NCBI RefSeq assembly: GCF_030272615.1
Contig: NC_081414.1
Location: 47,544,501 to 47,608,500 of the forward strand
DNA from: Cryptomeria japonica
Lineage: Eukaryota > Streptophyta > Pinopsida > Cupressales > Cupressaceae
DNA: 64,000 nt
Reading direction: 5' to 3'
Shown here: positions 10,299 through 21,410 of the stretch, in pieces
How the letters are laid out: every line of letters starts with the position of its first letter
Position numbering within the stretch: the first letter of the stretch is position 1
Notes under the pieces: generated by a model
The model's input: only the letters and a program-made list of their open reading frames with translations
Told to the model about the DNA's origin: nothing
The model's database searches: none
Made by a program: the position numbers and the translations under genes

Positions 10299-11850
10299 AA
10301 AGATTGCTTGTCCTCGAGCAATGCCAAAGCAACTCCACAAACATTAGGCTGATCCAAACTATAACCAAGAATGATCCTAGGATTCCAAGTCATCCTAGGA
10401 GATCTATAATACCATCTTATAAAAACATTGTACAGCAAGGTGCTCAAACAAGTGACCTCCTAAAAACCTCCTAAAAGAAGAGCAATCAAATACTGCACCA
10501 ACTCTATCAACTCCTTAGGAAACTACTCTCCAAAAGAACTAATTTGGAAGACCATAGGAGTAAACTCCAATAAAACAACATTGACTTCCTCATCCTCAAC
10601 TACTAAACTGCAAATCCAAGTGATCCCAAGGTTCTAAATCAATCTCAAAAAAGAACCACCATGTTGGCATGCCACTCTAATTACGACATGAAACATCTCT
10701 TGTTGTGGCATCCCATTAAGATCCATAACTCCAATCCCAATAACTAACATGATCCTGGGCAACTCAAAGAAATACTCTCTCAGGCCCAAACCATAATCCT
10801 TAGTATATCTCCTCATGAAGTCCCAAACAAGAAATGGATCTATCATTGTCAAGCGACTTGTAAGGAAGATGTTAGGATAAACAGCTAGAATCATATCACT
10901 AACAATCTCCAAGTGTCGAGGGAAGAAACTCAAGAATTCCAAGAAACCCAACTCGTTGCAATCAACCAATCATCATCTAGAAGCATGCATAAAAACACCA
11001 TGGAACGACTACAGAGTCCAATATCTCCCAAGAGAAAGCATGAATTAACTAAATTGTACCTAAATTCTCTCTCCACCCGCTGCCATAAATCCTACAATGG
11101 CTCAAAATCCTCTTGCTCATATACTGATGACACCATGATCAGCGCAAAAATGCAAGGGCAATAGCTAACAATATGAAATAACTTTGAAAACATAGGAGAT
11201 GAGAGCATGGAAATCACTAATAAGACTTCTGGTATGATCAGATTACTTCTACCAACTAGTCTCAACCATAAAGTACTCAACTATAGAACTGAAGAAAACA
11301 TGCAACACATCTGCAAACCAAGAACTTAATGATGAACCAAAGCTTGCAGAAGCTCACTATCCTGAGCTAACAATAAGGATTAACTGCCAAAATTTGCCCT
11401 CCATACCTCCATAAGATGAACTCTCTTAAGTCAGGGAAATCAGAAATAATCAATATTCATTGTTGGTCAAGACTGAAATCGGGATTATACAATCTGATTT
11501 GAGTGCTTTACCTAAGAGACAGCAGTAGCACCAAAGGAATCTCCAAGTATTAGCATGCATGATAAGCACTGTGTTGCACTAGAGCAACTCAGAAGTGACA
11601 GGAAAACACTTCCCAATCATCAAATCCTTCACTTCCTTGACAAAGAATTACATACCAACTCCCCTAAATGATAGCAAACCCAAAAGTAAGCTCCAAACTG
11701 AAATTTTGATCCGTTCCTTGCCAAGTAACACTTCCAAGAGTGACCATTCAATCATTGCTCCAATCCTTATTTAATATCTCTCTCCCATCCATTTGAAGAT
11801 GAACAAATGGAATAACTAGATAGCTGGTTAGGAAAGGAGCAGCATTAATA
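10299..11850 (-). other. Probable 3' internal region of a decayed gypsy element
   Basis: This stretch lies upstream, on the minus strand, of the polypurine tract and LTR at 8950-10298 and is interrupted by the solo LTR at 11851. Its short frames do not show RT, RNase H, integrase or chromodomain motifs. It may be a non-coding 3' region or a highly diverged one. Its assignment to the element rests only on position. Confidence 0.35.
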
Positions 11851-13890
11851 TGTAATATCCCCACAATTTTTTTCAATAAATTTCCAGTTACAACACAACA
11901 AGAACCCGTTAAGGTTAGGAAATCCAAATACAAGAATGCTGAAATTGCAAACCTTCCACTTTTTGATCACCAAGTGCCCAATATGGGAAGGTGAGCATAC
12001 GGTGTTGAGGGGATCGTTAGCTTCAAATAACTGGAAATATTACAATGCTTGGGTGGCAAGCCAGCCTCTTCCGCTTATACAGTGGGTGACAAAAATACTG
12101 AAAATCACTTGGCGGTAAACCAGCCAAGAAATTGAAATAACAATCACTCAATCGCTTATCCAGCGGGAGGACTGGGAATAAAATTAACAATCAACTCTAC
12201 CGCTTATGCAGTGGGAGGACAATATTATAAATTTCAGATATAGGCGGCAAGCCAGCCTCTTCCACTTATTCAGTGGGTTTGTTTATTTTCCTTTACAATC
12301 CAAAAGTAGCTGTTAGTACTACTAAACAGCTTTACAAATAAGAGCATGAGATTTTCTAAGATAAAGAAGAACATTGTCCAACTCTGCAAACTGAAATTAT
12401 GCACTCCCAAAGCCCACAGACAATCTTCACCAAGAACACACACCCCACTATTGATTTTCAGATTTTAATATGCAACCCACTCGCTGGAAAACACAGACCA
12501 GCAACGCTAGAACTCACCAAAATGCTCATAACTCCTTGCACACTCAATGAAAAGACCCCAAAACAGATGCAAATGAAGGCTAGAAGCTAGGTGATGAAGC
12601 CATAACTAAGAAAACACACCAAACAGACTCCAAACAATAATGCACGCAAACCAAGGCACTTACAACAGGGTACAGCCAAGCAGGAAGTTCGATTTGCATT
12701 TAAAAATTCAATACTCAGAGTTGGGCACTAAAAACTTACAAATATATTTGCCCATGGCATAAAGGAGGAATGAGCCAATACCAAGAATGAACAAATGCAC
12801 AGGCAGGGAGATACGAATGAAAATATGCTACAGCCATACCCAAACCAGCAAACTGAAAATTCACATAAAGCACTCCAGAATCAGAAAACTAATACATAAA
12901 CCTGCAACATTATCTTCAATCTACTCCTCTGAATGAAGAGCAGTCTCTAGCTCAACTAGTTGTTGTATTGTAAGCAAGAAATCAAGCTATGGCTAAGAGG
13001 TAAGCGTTCCCTAAAGCTTTCACTCTGCATTTCGACAGCATTTTGTTATAAAAATTCTTGGATAACAAAAAGAAGAGCCCAACACTCTTATTTATAACTT
13101 TTTGAAGCTCCAAATTCAAATTCAATTCCCTCCAAAATGCCATGAAATAAAATGAAATTACATCCAGTTTGGACGCCCAAGCAAAACTAATATTTGCCTT
13201 TATTTTAATCATGTATTTCCTCCAAAACGGACGCCCACTTAAGTTAAAAATAATTCTTAATTCATCAAATCGACCCCCTCAAGGTAGCAAAAATATACTT
13301 TATGAAATATTCATAAAGTGAGTTATGGCATCCAAGGAAATTAAGTGAATTATATCATAAAATTTACATATTTCTTTCCAAGGCGTCCATCATGCCTTAC
13401 AAATAATTCACTTGTAAAATATTTTTCCTCAAGTATAAATCACCCCAAAAGAAGCTCCAAAAATGCTGGAAGACAAACTGCTCAAACTAACCCTGAAAAA
13501 CTGCATTGCCTGAAATAGCTTCTGAACAAGACCACTGCAACCTGCCAAAAATAATACTTACTATAAATAGCATACTGCTAAAAATAGTAAGTGTTTCCAA
13601 AGTGATTTTGACCACATTCTAAGCAAGCAATCGTACTTACTAAAAATAGTAAGTCTGGAAAAAGTCACCTGATGCAGATGCATGTCAAACCATCTTGAAG
13701 CTCTCTGAAACCCAGAAGGAATCTAGAATTAGAACTGTAAAACTCCAACATATACACCCCTGAAAACACCAAAGAATCCTCCTAGAAAATAGGAAACCCT
13801 AATTTTGCATTTGACTAGCCTATGAGCATCCGAGGATAGGCTAACAGTCATTGGAAAGCGTAGTGCTAAAAATGGGGACATTACATAATA
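11846..13890 (-). mobile_element. Second solo LTR (TGTAATGTCCCC class) with TAATA duplication
   Basis: The LTR occupies 11851-13885 (2035 bp) and is flanked by direct TAATA copies (11846-11850 and 13886-13890). It is the same family and orientation as the solo LTR at 3540-6038. Both share the end ACAATTTTTTT next to TGTAATATCCCC, the segment GGGGATCGTTAGC (about 3699 and 12010), and the CTTATGCAGTGGG hairpin units. A minus-strand TATA box (TATAAATA) lies at 13089-13096. It is about 460 bp shorter than the first copy. A perfect ACTTACT...AGTAAGT palindrome is at 13635-13654. Confidence 0.95.
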
Positions 13891-13929
13891 AGTCTGAAAT
13901 TTTCATCCATATACTTCCATCATACCTAC

Positions 13930-15500
13930 CTTTCCCAATAAATACTAAGTATTCTATCCTCTCTTGAACAAAGAAACATCCTATGCTAATGAAAATCATG
14001 AAATGAGATGACTCCAAGGTTTACAATGCAAACAATTGACTTAATGCTCAAGATAGACTCAATGAATTTGAAGTGATATTGTTGGAATCACAAGGGGACT
14101 TACATTTATGAACACTGCTGGAATGTGGGATCTATACTATCTCACTTGGAAAATAAAAGACAAAAGGAAATAAGGATTGAGAAAGTCTATGCTACTCTTA
14201 AGAATGTAGGAAATGACTATTGTGTCGGTGCAACCAAACCAAGCTTTGATTCGCCATGAGGAAACAACTACACAAAGATGGTGCAATCTCCTGGGACAAG
14301 CGAATTATTTTCATATCACTTATGCACACCGACATCATGTAAAATGAGCATATAGTAATTGAAGTTAGTTCAGTCTAACCCCGCACTGCAATTTGCAATC
14401 AACAAACTCCAAGTGGTTTGAACATCAGGCTTCACAATTCATGAACAACAAAATCTTCCATTCATCTAACACATCTATAATATGAGAAGTAGAGACCATG
14501 CAACCAGTTGAAATATCACACAAGATTCACCATTACTTCAATGAAAATAGCATGTTTATTACAACCTGCCTTGGCAACAATCTCCTTTCCTCCTACTCTA
14601 TAGCTACTTCTAATTGCTATTGGTCAACTACTATCTATTCACTATTAACCTTTACAAATGAGAGAACTGAGCCTTATAGAGAGTTCTCAATACAATTTAG
14701 TGGCTCAAATTGACTCAAGATCAATGGCCAAGATTACATGACAAAACCCTAATTAGGGTTAGTTATAACTAAGTTCATTCGACCAATGAAATAATTACAA
14801 TATTTAGGGTTGTTCTTCCTTTGAGTGTGCATCAACAGGAAATGAGGTTTCGTATGTGAAACAGTATTAGATAAATCACCATGTATCACTTGCTCCTTCA
14901 TGAAATGACTTAGATTCACTGAACTTGGACATGATGACTTGGAAGAACCCAATTGGGTTGATGATGAATAGGATGCCACCTCAGCTTACACCATGTAGAT
15001 CATCACAAAGTGTTTGTGGTTGAGCAATATCTCTTGATACTCAACATTATCCAATTTGCTCAATGCAATGTTGATAAGGCATATTCCCAAATTGTGTCAT
15101 CTACTTTCCTTAAATTTTTTGAAACTATCTAGCTTGATCACATTCGCTCTTCCAATCACTTGGGAATCTTCCTTTGTGTTGCATTTCACGTTCATGATGT
15201 TTAATTGTAAACTTTGAGATGTCCCTGCTTGACATAGGATCCCTCACTGTGAAGCAACCCTTGTTGATCTCCTTGTAGCTCTGACTTGAACTCCTTGCTT
15301 CAATGTTTGGGGGCAGCTTCATGTTGCAACTCACCCTCGCCGAGATTACATCATTGTACTAACCACAATTCTTGGATTTTTGAAAGAAATTCACGATGGT
15401 CAAACCTCCCTATCTTCATTGTTGTCATTTAAGCATCCTTATGTTGTGAAGCTCTCTCCATGTGTTAGCTATAATCTTGGCAAGTTTGGTACTTGAATCC
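13930..15500 (-). mobile_element. TGTTG-family LTR, 3' portion, minus orientation
   Basis: Read on the plus strand, this piece contains the family landmark TCCTCTCTTGAACAAAG (about 13958-13974) and GGAATCACAAGGGGACTTAC (about 14087), both also seen in the minus copy at 54804. The expected terminal TGTTGACGTG is absent, so the U5 end is truncated near 13930. A minus-strand TATA-like CTATAAGG lies near 14677. It ends at 15500, exactly where a plus-orientation LTR of the same family begins. No intact gene is present; the short frames here are not supported. Confidence 0.7.
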
Positions 15501-18500
15501 TATTGTGACCTTTTCACACATCACCCCATTGCAAATGGGGACCCCCTCCTTCCTTCTTTTTGCGTCGTGCTAGTTTAGGGTTTTCGCAGTTAGGCGGGAA
15601 ATTTTCAGATTTCAATGCCCGAATCTCAAGTTTTGAAGTGTGATCATGCCTAAAGTGCTATTAGGGTTTTGAGTTTTGAGCAGGATCAAGCGTATAAATG
15701 TTAAATTGTAATGTGATCCTAGAATTTTGTCAAAGTATGGATTTTGAGCGTCAATGTTTTTAAAGGAGTCTAAGTCAGTGATATTTTTGTGCCCAAGCAT
15801 CAAGGGATCCTTGAGGAGTTGTTTTTCCCACTCCTAGCAAGTAAATTAAGTCAAATTTGCACTTTATCCCAATGGAATCCTAATTTTCTTGCTCAAAATC
15901 TACTTAAATGGTGAGTATCCCGATGCATAATGATGAAATTTAACATGTCTGGATACTTGGTGGTCGAAAATCATCAAAGTCCTGAAGGGAAACATAAAAG
16001 CAAGATCTAAAAATGAATTTTCCCGATGAAAGGACCCTTTTTCCTGAGTTTTTCGACTTTTTCCCGATTAATCATGATTTTCCCCACTCATTTTCCTGAT
16101 TAGGGTTGTTTTTCCCCAAGTATCTTGATAATTGTCTTGATGGATCACATTTTTCCACTGGGAGACCCAAAATTTGTCTAAGTATTGGAAATTTTCCTGA
16201 TGAGGGTCAAATTTCCCCAGGAATGAAGTATGAACATTAATGCAAACAAAATTCCTTGTCCTAATGGAGGGTGTTTTTCCCCAAAGCCAGTTTTTGGACA
16301 AAATTAAGGAAATGAATGCAAATGATTGTCCAAATGTGGATCAATTTTCGCCAAACTAGGATTTATGAGGTGTGCCACAATGCAGCTACAGCTAGTTCAG
16401 TTATTGGGGAACTTGAGTTCTATCGCCTTGGAACATATAAGGGTAGGGATCGATTTGATCCACATAATAATGTTGTGAAGACCAGAGGAGAAAAGTTCAC
16501 ACACGAGATTAACATTGAGTATTCTAAGCTAATCTCATGGATGAGCAAGCAATAAGGAAGAGAATGTGGTTCCGAATGTCAATGGATTTCATAAGGAAAT
16601 GTGAACTCTTTTATATTCCTGATCAGGTAGTTGATGATAGTGATCATACTCATCCGCAGTATGAAAATGAAGTGAGCAAGCCCATCTTACTGCCTAGTTG
16701 GACACAGCCTGAGGTGGTGGATTTGAATGAACTTATGAGAGAAGTTATTGATTTCTTCAAGGAATGGGTAGACAAATATGTTAACAAATTGATAGAAATG
16801 GGTGTTGCCCTCACCTATGAAAAAATGAGACAAGTGGAGCCTTCTCTTGATGATGATAAGAGAACACCTATAGATATAAGGATACATGCAGATGAGGAGA
16901 GTCATGCTCCAAAAAGAAGGAAGGGTATGCCTGGAGAATCTAAAATGAAGGCGAAGGAGACAGTTAGTCAGCAATTAAAGAAGAAGAAGCACAAACCTAG
17001 CACTCCTTTATCCACCACCAGTTCCTCATCAATAAAGAAAATTGGGATGCCAAAGAAGAGTAAAGAGTTTGAGCAAAGTTCCATATGAAGATCTTGCCCC
17101 AAAATATTCAAGAATTGCATGCTACAGCGCAGTCGACACTGCCGAATGTGAATGAAGAGCAACCGGGGTTTCCCACGGTCCATTTGAATGTAAGTTTGGG
17201 CAACAATGTGTTTGATTTGACTAGGGATAAGGAAGAAGATGATGATGTCATCTCAACATTGAGAGGACTAGATCAAGAGATGTGTCTTGATGATGGAATG
17301 GGCATTTCCACCATTCCAAATGTGGCCAGAGATGAGACGAGTGTACGAATTGCACAAGTGGTTATCCCGATGGTTGATGTGACCAAGGACGTGGCCACTC
17401 CCATGGATTATTAGATTACTTCGATTTCCCTTGGATGAACTACAAAGAAACAAGAATTCCAGGAACTTGATGACACGGTCCAGACAATCAGGGCACGATT
17501 GGATCGAGAGATTGAGAAGAAGAATATGTATAAGGATGATAATATGAAGCTTAAGCAATATATTGCAAGGATGAGTTACCATAGGCGTGAGGATCCCACT
17601 TTTGTCTGGCCTATTGCAGTTGATCATGGATTTCACTTTGATCATGAGAAAGCAAGAAATACACATACATAATTTGGAAAGTGGATTGAAGATGTTACAA
17701 GGCGGGCAAATGATTTCCTAACTCAATTTGTCCAAACATTTGACAAATTGTCAAAGCTCATGTTCAGGATACAATATTTGGAGGGAGGTTGGGATGATTT
17801 CCAGCCGATAGCGGAGAAGACAATTCCCCGCCTCAAGGTGTTGAAGCGAATCCCGATGCCCTCATTGATTCATGAGGGAATTGTGCGTATGAGAGATTTA
17901 TGATTTTCAAGGATGATATTGTTCATTGGACATGCGGAGATCTACTTATGAGCATGTGAGGAAAGATTGTGCAGAGATGGAAGGATCAATTCAAGAGGTT
18001 CAATCCAAAATCCTTTCATCCATTAAAGAATTATTAGGGGTAGATGTCACTGCTTCCAACAATCTACACTTAGAAGAATTGAGAGATAAGATGAAGTTCA
18101 TGTACTTCAGTGACTTGAATTTTTGGAAAAAGAATCAGATTGATGATTTGGTTTCCTTGTTGATCCACATCCATAGTTTGCAAAGGCTTATGCCCGAGTG
18201 GGAGAATGTTCTTGATGCTTGTCCGGATGCATTTGATGTGATGGATGCGCAACAAGAGGCTTTGCCTAGTGTCACCATAGAGGAGCTAGATTCGGTCTTG
18301 GCTAGATTCTTGGAATATGTTGTTAGAGAGAGGAATGCAGGCCAAAATCTTCTAGAAGATTCCTTATTTGATGATTGGGTATCATTCCATTGGATCGCAT
18401 GTTGGTGATTCCTTTTTTGTTGTGAACTCTAATTAGGGCAAATTTAGGGCTGCGTTGACATGATCTGGGCCCTTGATTCTAAATGAATCTTGGCCATTCA

Positions 18501-18740
18501 TTTCTTTTGAGATTCTATATTTACCCCATTAACTCTCATTTGTAAGAGAGATTTTTGAGAATTGTTGCCTATATGCTGCAGATTTGAACACAATCATTGA
18601 AGTTTGGTGATTTTGTTTTAAGTGTTGCACGCATTTGTGGTTCTCATTCCCTCCAAGTTAAATTAGAATTTGTTTCAAGCATTTTAGATTGAATGAAGGA
18701 GTTGTTGAATACATTTTTGTGGAATCCATTTAATCCATAC
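15501..18740 (+). mobile_element. TGTTG-family LTR, plus orientation, carrying a protein gene
   Basis: It starts TATTGTGACCTTTTCACACA and continues into CCCCATTGCAAATGGGGACC, matching the starts at 46167 and 56024 with one terminal base changed (TG to TA). The first 750 bp are rich in TTTTTCCCC-type motifs. The cargo gene 16316-18408 follows, then a TATA-like TATATTTA near 18517 and about 220 bp of U5-like sequence. The end is cut off at 18740 by another LTR of the family in the opposite orientation. The expected terminal ACACGTCAACA is absent. Confidence 0.7.
16316..18408 (+). pseudogene. LTR cargo gene, unrecognised protein, frameshifted
   Basis: A coding region of about 2.1 kb reads in several frames: 16316-16555, 16537-17088, 17085-17414, an open stretch at about 17430-17670, and 17926-18408. 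At least two frameshifts and three stops break it. Visible features are an N-terminal part with RIYEVCHNAATASS and FYIPDQVVDDSDHTHPQYE, a basic linker (PKRRKGMPG, KKKKHKP), an acidic segment, a coiled-coil-like stretch (RARLDREIEKKNMYKDD), and a C-terminal helical region ending near EYVVRERNAGQNLLEDSLFDD. The layout resembles the minus-strand gene at 44643-46160: both have coiled coil, helical body, and an EYVREER-like motif near the C-terminus. I suggest they are diverged members of one family. I recognise no enzyme motif and no RT, integrase or capsid signature. The gene lies upstream of the LTR TATA box, inside the U3 region. Confidence 0.6.
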
Positions 18741-19851
18741 TGTTGACATGACTAAATTCGTATTACCAACTCCTTCTGGTCAACACAGAATAGAATTCGT
18801 GAGCAATCTCATTCTCTCTTGCATAAGGAAGTTTCAGCGCTGTTTTAAATGATCACTGCGAGACAACCTCAAAGTTCACTTTGTCAGGCCTTGACTATGG
18901 GATAGCTCGGCGGTTGATGTGTCTTGCTGATAGACACAGGGGGACTTACATTTCGGATAGAATAAACTTTTGGCTTGCACAAGGTCCCTAAGACTCTACA
19001 GGTCTTAACTTCATCAAATAATTCTTGGGCATGATGTTGTTTTTACAGTTTCAACTTTCAGATTTAAAAAAAGCAAAGAGAGAAAGGGCAAGAGAGAGAA
19101 ACTAACTATTCTATCTAAAATAACACATTCAAGGAAATAGACTGAAATCTTATAAGTAGATTTAACTTCGCCAGTAATATTTTACACTACGTAAAATCTG
19201 AGGCAATCTTCGAAGGAAACTAGATTTTCAAATTATTAAACACAAATGCTGAATCTAGAAATTCACTCATCTAGTATTTAACCGAACTAAGTTTATAAAT
19301 AAGTTCAAACTAACCATGCAAGGGGAATGGCAATCAACTAGTCCTTAATGGTATGAACTAAAGATTCCTATCAAATATAAACCTGAATATATTACTTGAA
19401 AACAAAATACATGACATAAATTTAAATAATGAAGAAGGGAACCATGCACTCACAGGAAATAACAACTTTAAAATCCATTAATTTTGTGTATATTTCGACG
19501 AAGTTTCTACAACAATCCAAGAACTTCTTACAAAAATAAGGGAAAACCAATCCCTTTAAATAGATTTCTAAAATTGGATGAATGGCCCAAATTTAATCAT
19601 ACAAGTGGCCCAAATTCATCCTCAAAGGAATGGTTGCCCATACCTAGTAAATAGGGAACTTACCTCCCTACCAACTACCAACTAACTATTCAACTACCAA
19701 CCATAAAGTGGTTCCCCAAAAAGTGCCCATGCACAGAAACCAAAACTGAAATAGTACTTTAGTAGCTAACAGAATTAACTTTGGGAATACACTTTTTATA
19801 ATCCCAAAGTAGATATTTTCCCAAAAAATTCATTTTCTCCCTCCAAATATC
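18741..19851 (-). mobile_element. TGTTG-family LTR, minus orientation, U5-R and part of U3
   Basis: The plus strand starts TGTTGACATGAC and continues with CAACACAGAATAGAATTCG, the reverse of the family's 3' terminus. Its order of landmarks follows the copy at 43546: ATTCTCTCTTGCATAAGG, a GATAGCTCGGCGGTTGATG motif, and the CACTTTTTGGGG segment at about 19713. A TATA-like run (CTATTTAAAGG on the minus strand) is near 19555. At 19851 the sequence passes directly into a gypsy RNase H fragment, where the copy at 43546 instead has a cargo gene. Confidence 0.75.
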
Positions 19852-20277
19852 CTAGGTGATGTCAAAGTCATACGCTTGCAACTTACTAACCCACCTCTGT
19901 TGGCGATCATTCAAATCACGCTGCCCAAGGAAATGTCTCAAACTATTGTGGTCCATTTTGATGTTGAATTTAGTGCCAACCAAGTACTGCTTAAACTTGG
20001 CCAATGCATGCATAATGGCCAACATCTCCTTATCATATATGCTATAAGTTCCCTCATGCCCCCTCAACTTCCTGCTCTCGTAAGCAATAGGGTGCTTATC
20101 CTGCATGAGGACTGCACCAATGCCCTCTCCGGATGCATCGCACTGAAGCTCAAATGGTCTAGTAAAATCTGGTATAACCAATATTGGACATGTGGTCATC
20201 AATTGTTTGAACTTCTCAAAACACTGTTGTGCCTGATCAGTCCAAACGAAAGCCCCCTTCTTTGTTAAGTTTGTCAT
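19852..20277 (-). pseudogene. Ty3/gypsy RNase H fragment
   Basis: This 141-codon frame is the RT/RNase H junction of a gypsy element. Motifs in order are LTKKGAFVWTDQAQQ (connection), FELQCDASGEGIGAVLMQ (first catalytic Asp), YSIYDKEMLAIMHAL (catalytic Glu), and NIKMDHNSLRHF (third Asp, with Met in place of the usual Thr). It ends at YDFDI, so the last RNase H residues, the integrase and the chromodomain are missing. The frame connects rightwards to 20465-20977 through a stretch with two stops. The homology stops exactly where the LTR segment at 18741-19851 begins. Confidence 0.9.
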
Positions 20278-21408
20278 TGGTGTTGCCTACTGAGAAAAAC
20301 CCTTAACGAAGCGCCTGTTGAAACCACATAAACCCATGAATCCTCTAAGTTGCGTAAGATTCTCAGGAGTAGGCCAATCTATAATAGCCCAAACCTTATA
20401 CGGATCCATTGATCCATCCGCACCCCCTCAGCAATGATAATGTGTCCAAGGTATAATAGCTCTGTTAAACCCGATGACACTTGGACTCATTGGCATTCAA
20501 GGACTCCCTCTCTAAAACGCCCAATACCTCATCCAAATGGGTTAAGTGCTCTTGCCATGTCCTGCTATAGACCAAAATATCATCGAAAAATACAAAGACA
20601 TATTTCCTCAACTGATGCTGGAAAACCCTATTCATAGTGGACTGGAAAGTAGTCAACGCATTGGTCAAACCAAAGGGCATAACCAAGAATTCAAAATGTC
20701 CACAATGGCCCCGAAAAGCTGTCTTTTCTATATCTTGCTCCCTTACCCGAATCTGATGATATCCTGATCTCAAATCAATCTTCGAGAAGTAGCAAGCTCC
20801 ATGCAGCTCATCAATCAACTCATCAATGCGCAGAATAGGGTATTGGTTCTTGATGGTTCTCTTATTCAAAGCTCGATAATATATGCACATTCGAAGAGTA
20901 CCATCTTTTTTCTTAACCAACACCACTGATGAAGCAAAAGGACACTTACTTGGACGTATGTGGCCCATGTCCAACAACTCCTTGATGGTTTTCTCGATTT
21001 CATCCTTATCTTCTTAGGATGCCTATAAGGTGTAATCATGACGAGTTTGGCACCCTCCTCAAGCTCAATGATATGCTCAATACCCCTGTCGAGAGGTCTA
21101 CCTGGTGGAATAGCACTAAACATGCCAAGGTGTTTAGTCAACAAGTCTTGTATATCAGGTACATAATCAGCCTTTTGCTGCTCCAACTGTGTAGGCATAA
21201 TTCTACAGTACCGTGCTACAATAAATGCTATAGTACCTTGCCAATTTTGTGGTCTTTGTGGAGACCAAATTGGAGATGTTTGTTCAGATTTATGATGAAG
21301 ATTGAATAAGGAGTCTTTGGCTGCTTCTTCTACATTCTGCAAACCCCTGTAGCCGCCTTCATCACCTACAGGTTGGGGTCGATTGATATTCCAGGTGACA
21401 TTCAACAT
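20278..21408 (-). pseudogene. Ty3/gypsy reverse transcriptase, frameshifted
   Basis: The 20465-20977 frame carries most RT blocks: [37 protein letters not shown] and the catalytic VFFDDIL, which is intact. A frameshift near 21010 separates it from the upstream frame 20866-21408, which still shows PPGRPLDRGIEHIIEL and ITPYRHPKK, the region linking protease to RT. Stops occur in 20278-20464 (thumb and connection, including LRGFMGLCGFNRRFVKGF). Protease and gag are missing on the right. A 33-bp piece similar to 21138-21171 recurs at 21750-21783, suggesting a second remnant of the same element there. Confidence 0.85.
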
Positions 21409-21410
21409 TG

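Noticed and set aside
10634-10969. 111-codon minus-strand frame
   Set aside because: No retroelement or host motif and no codon-usage support; it lies in decayed internal sequence.
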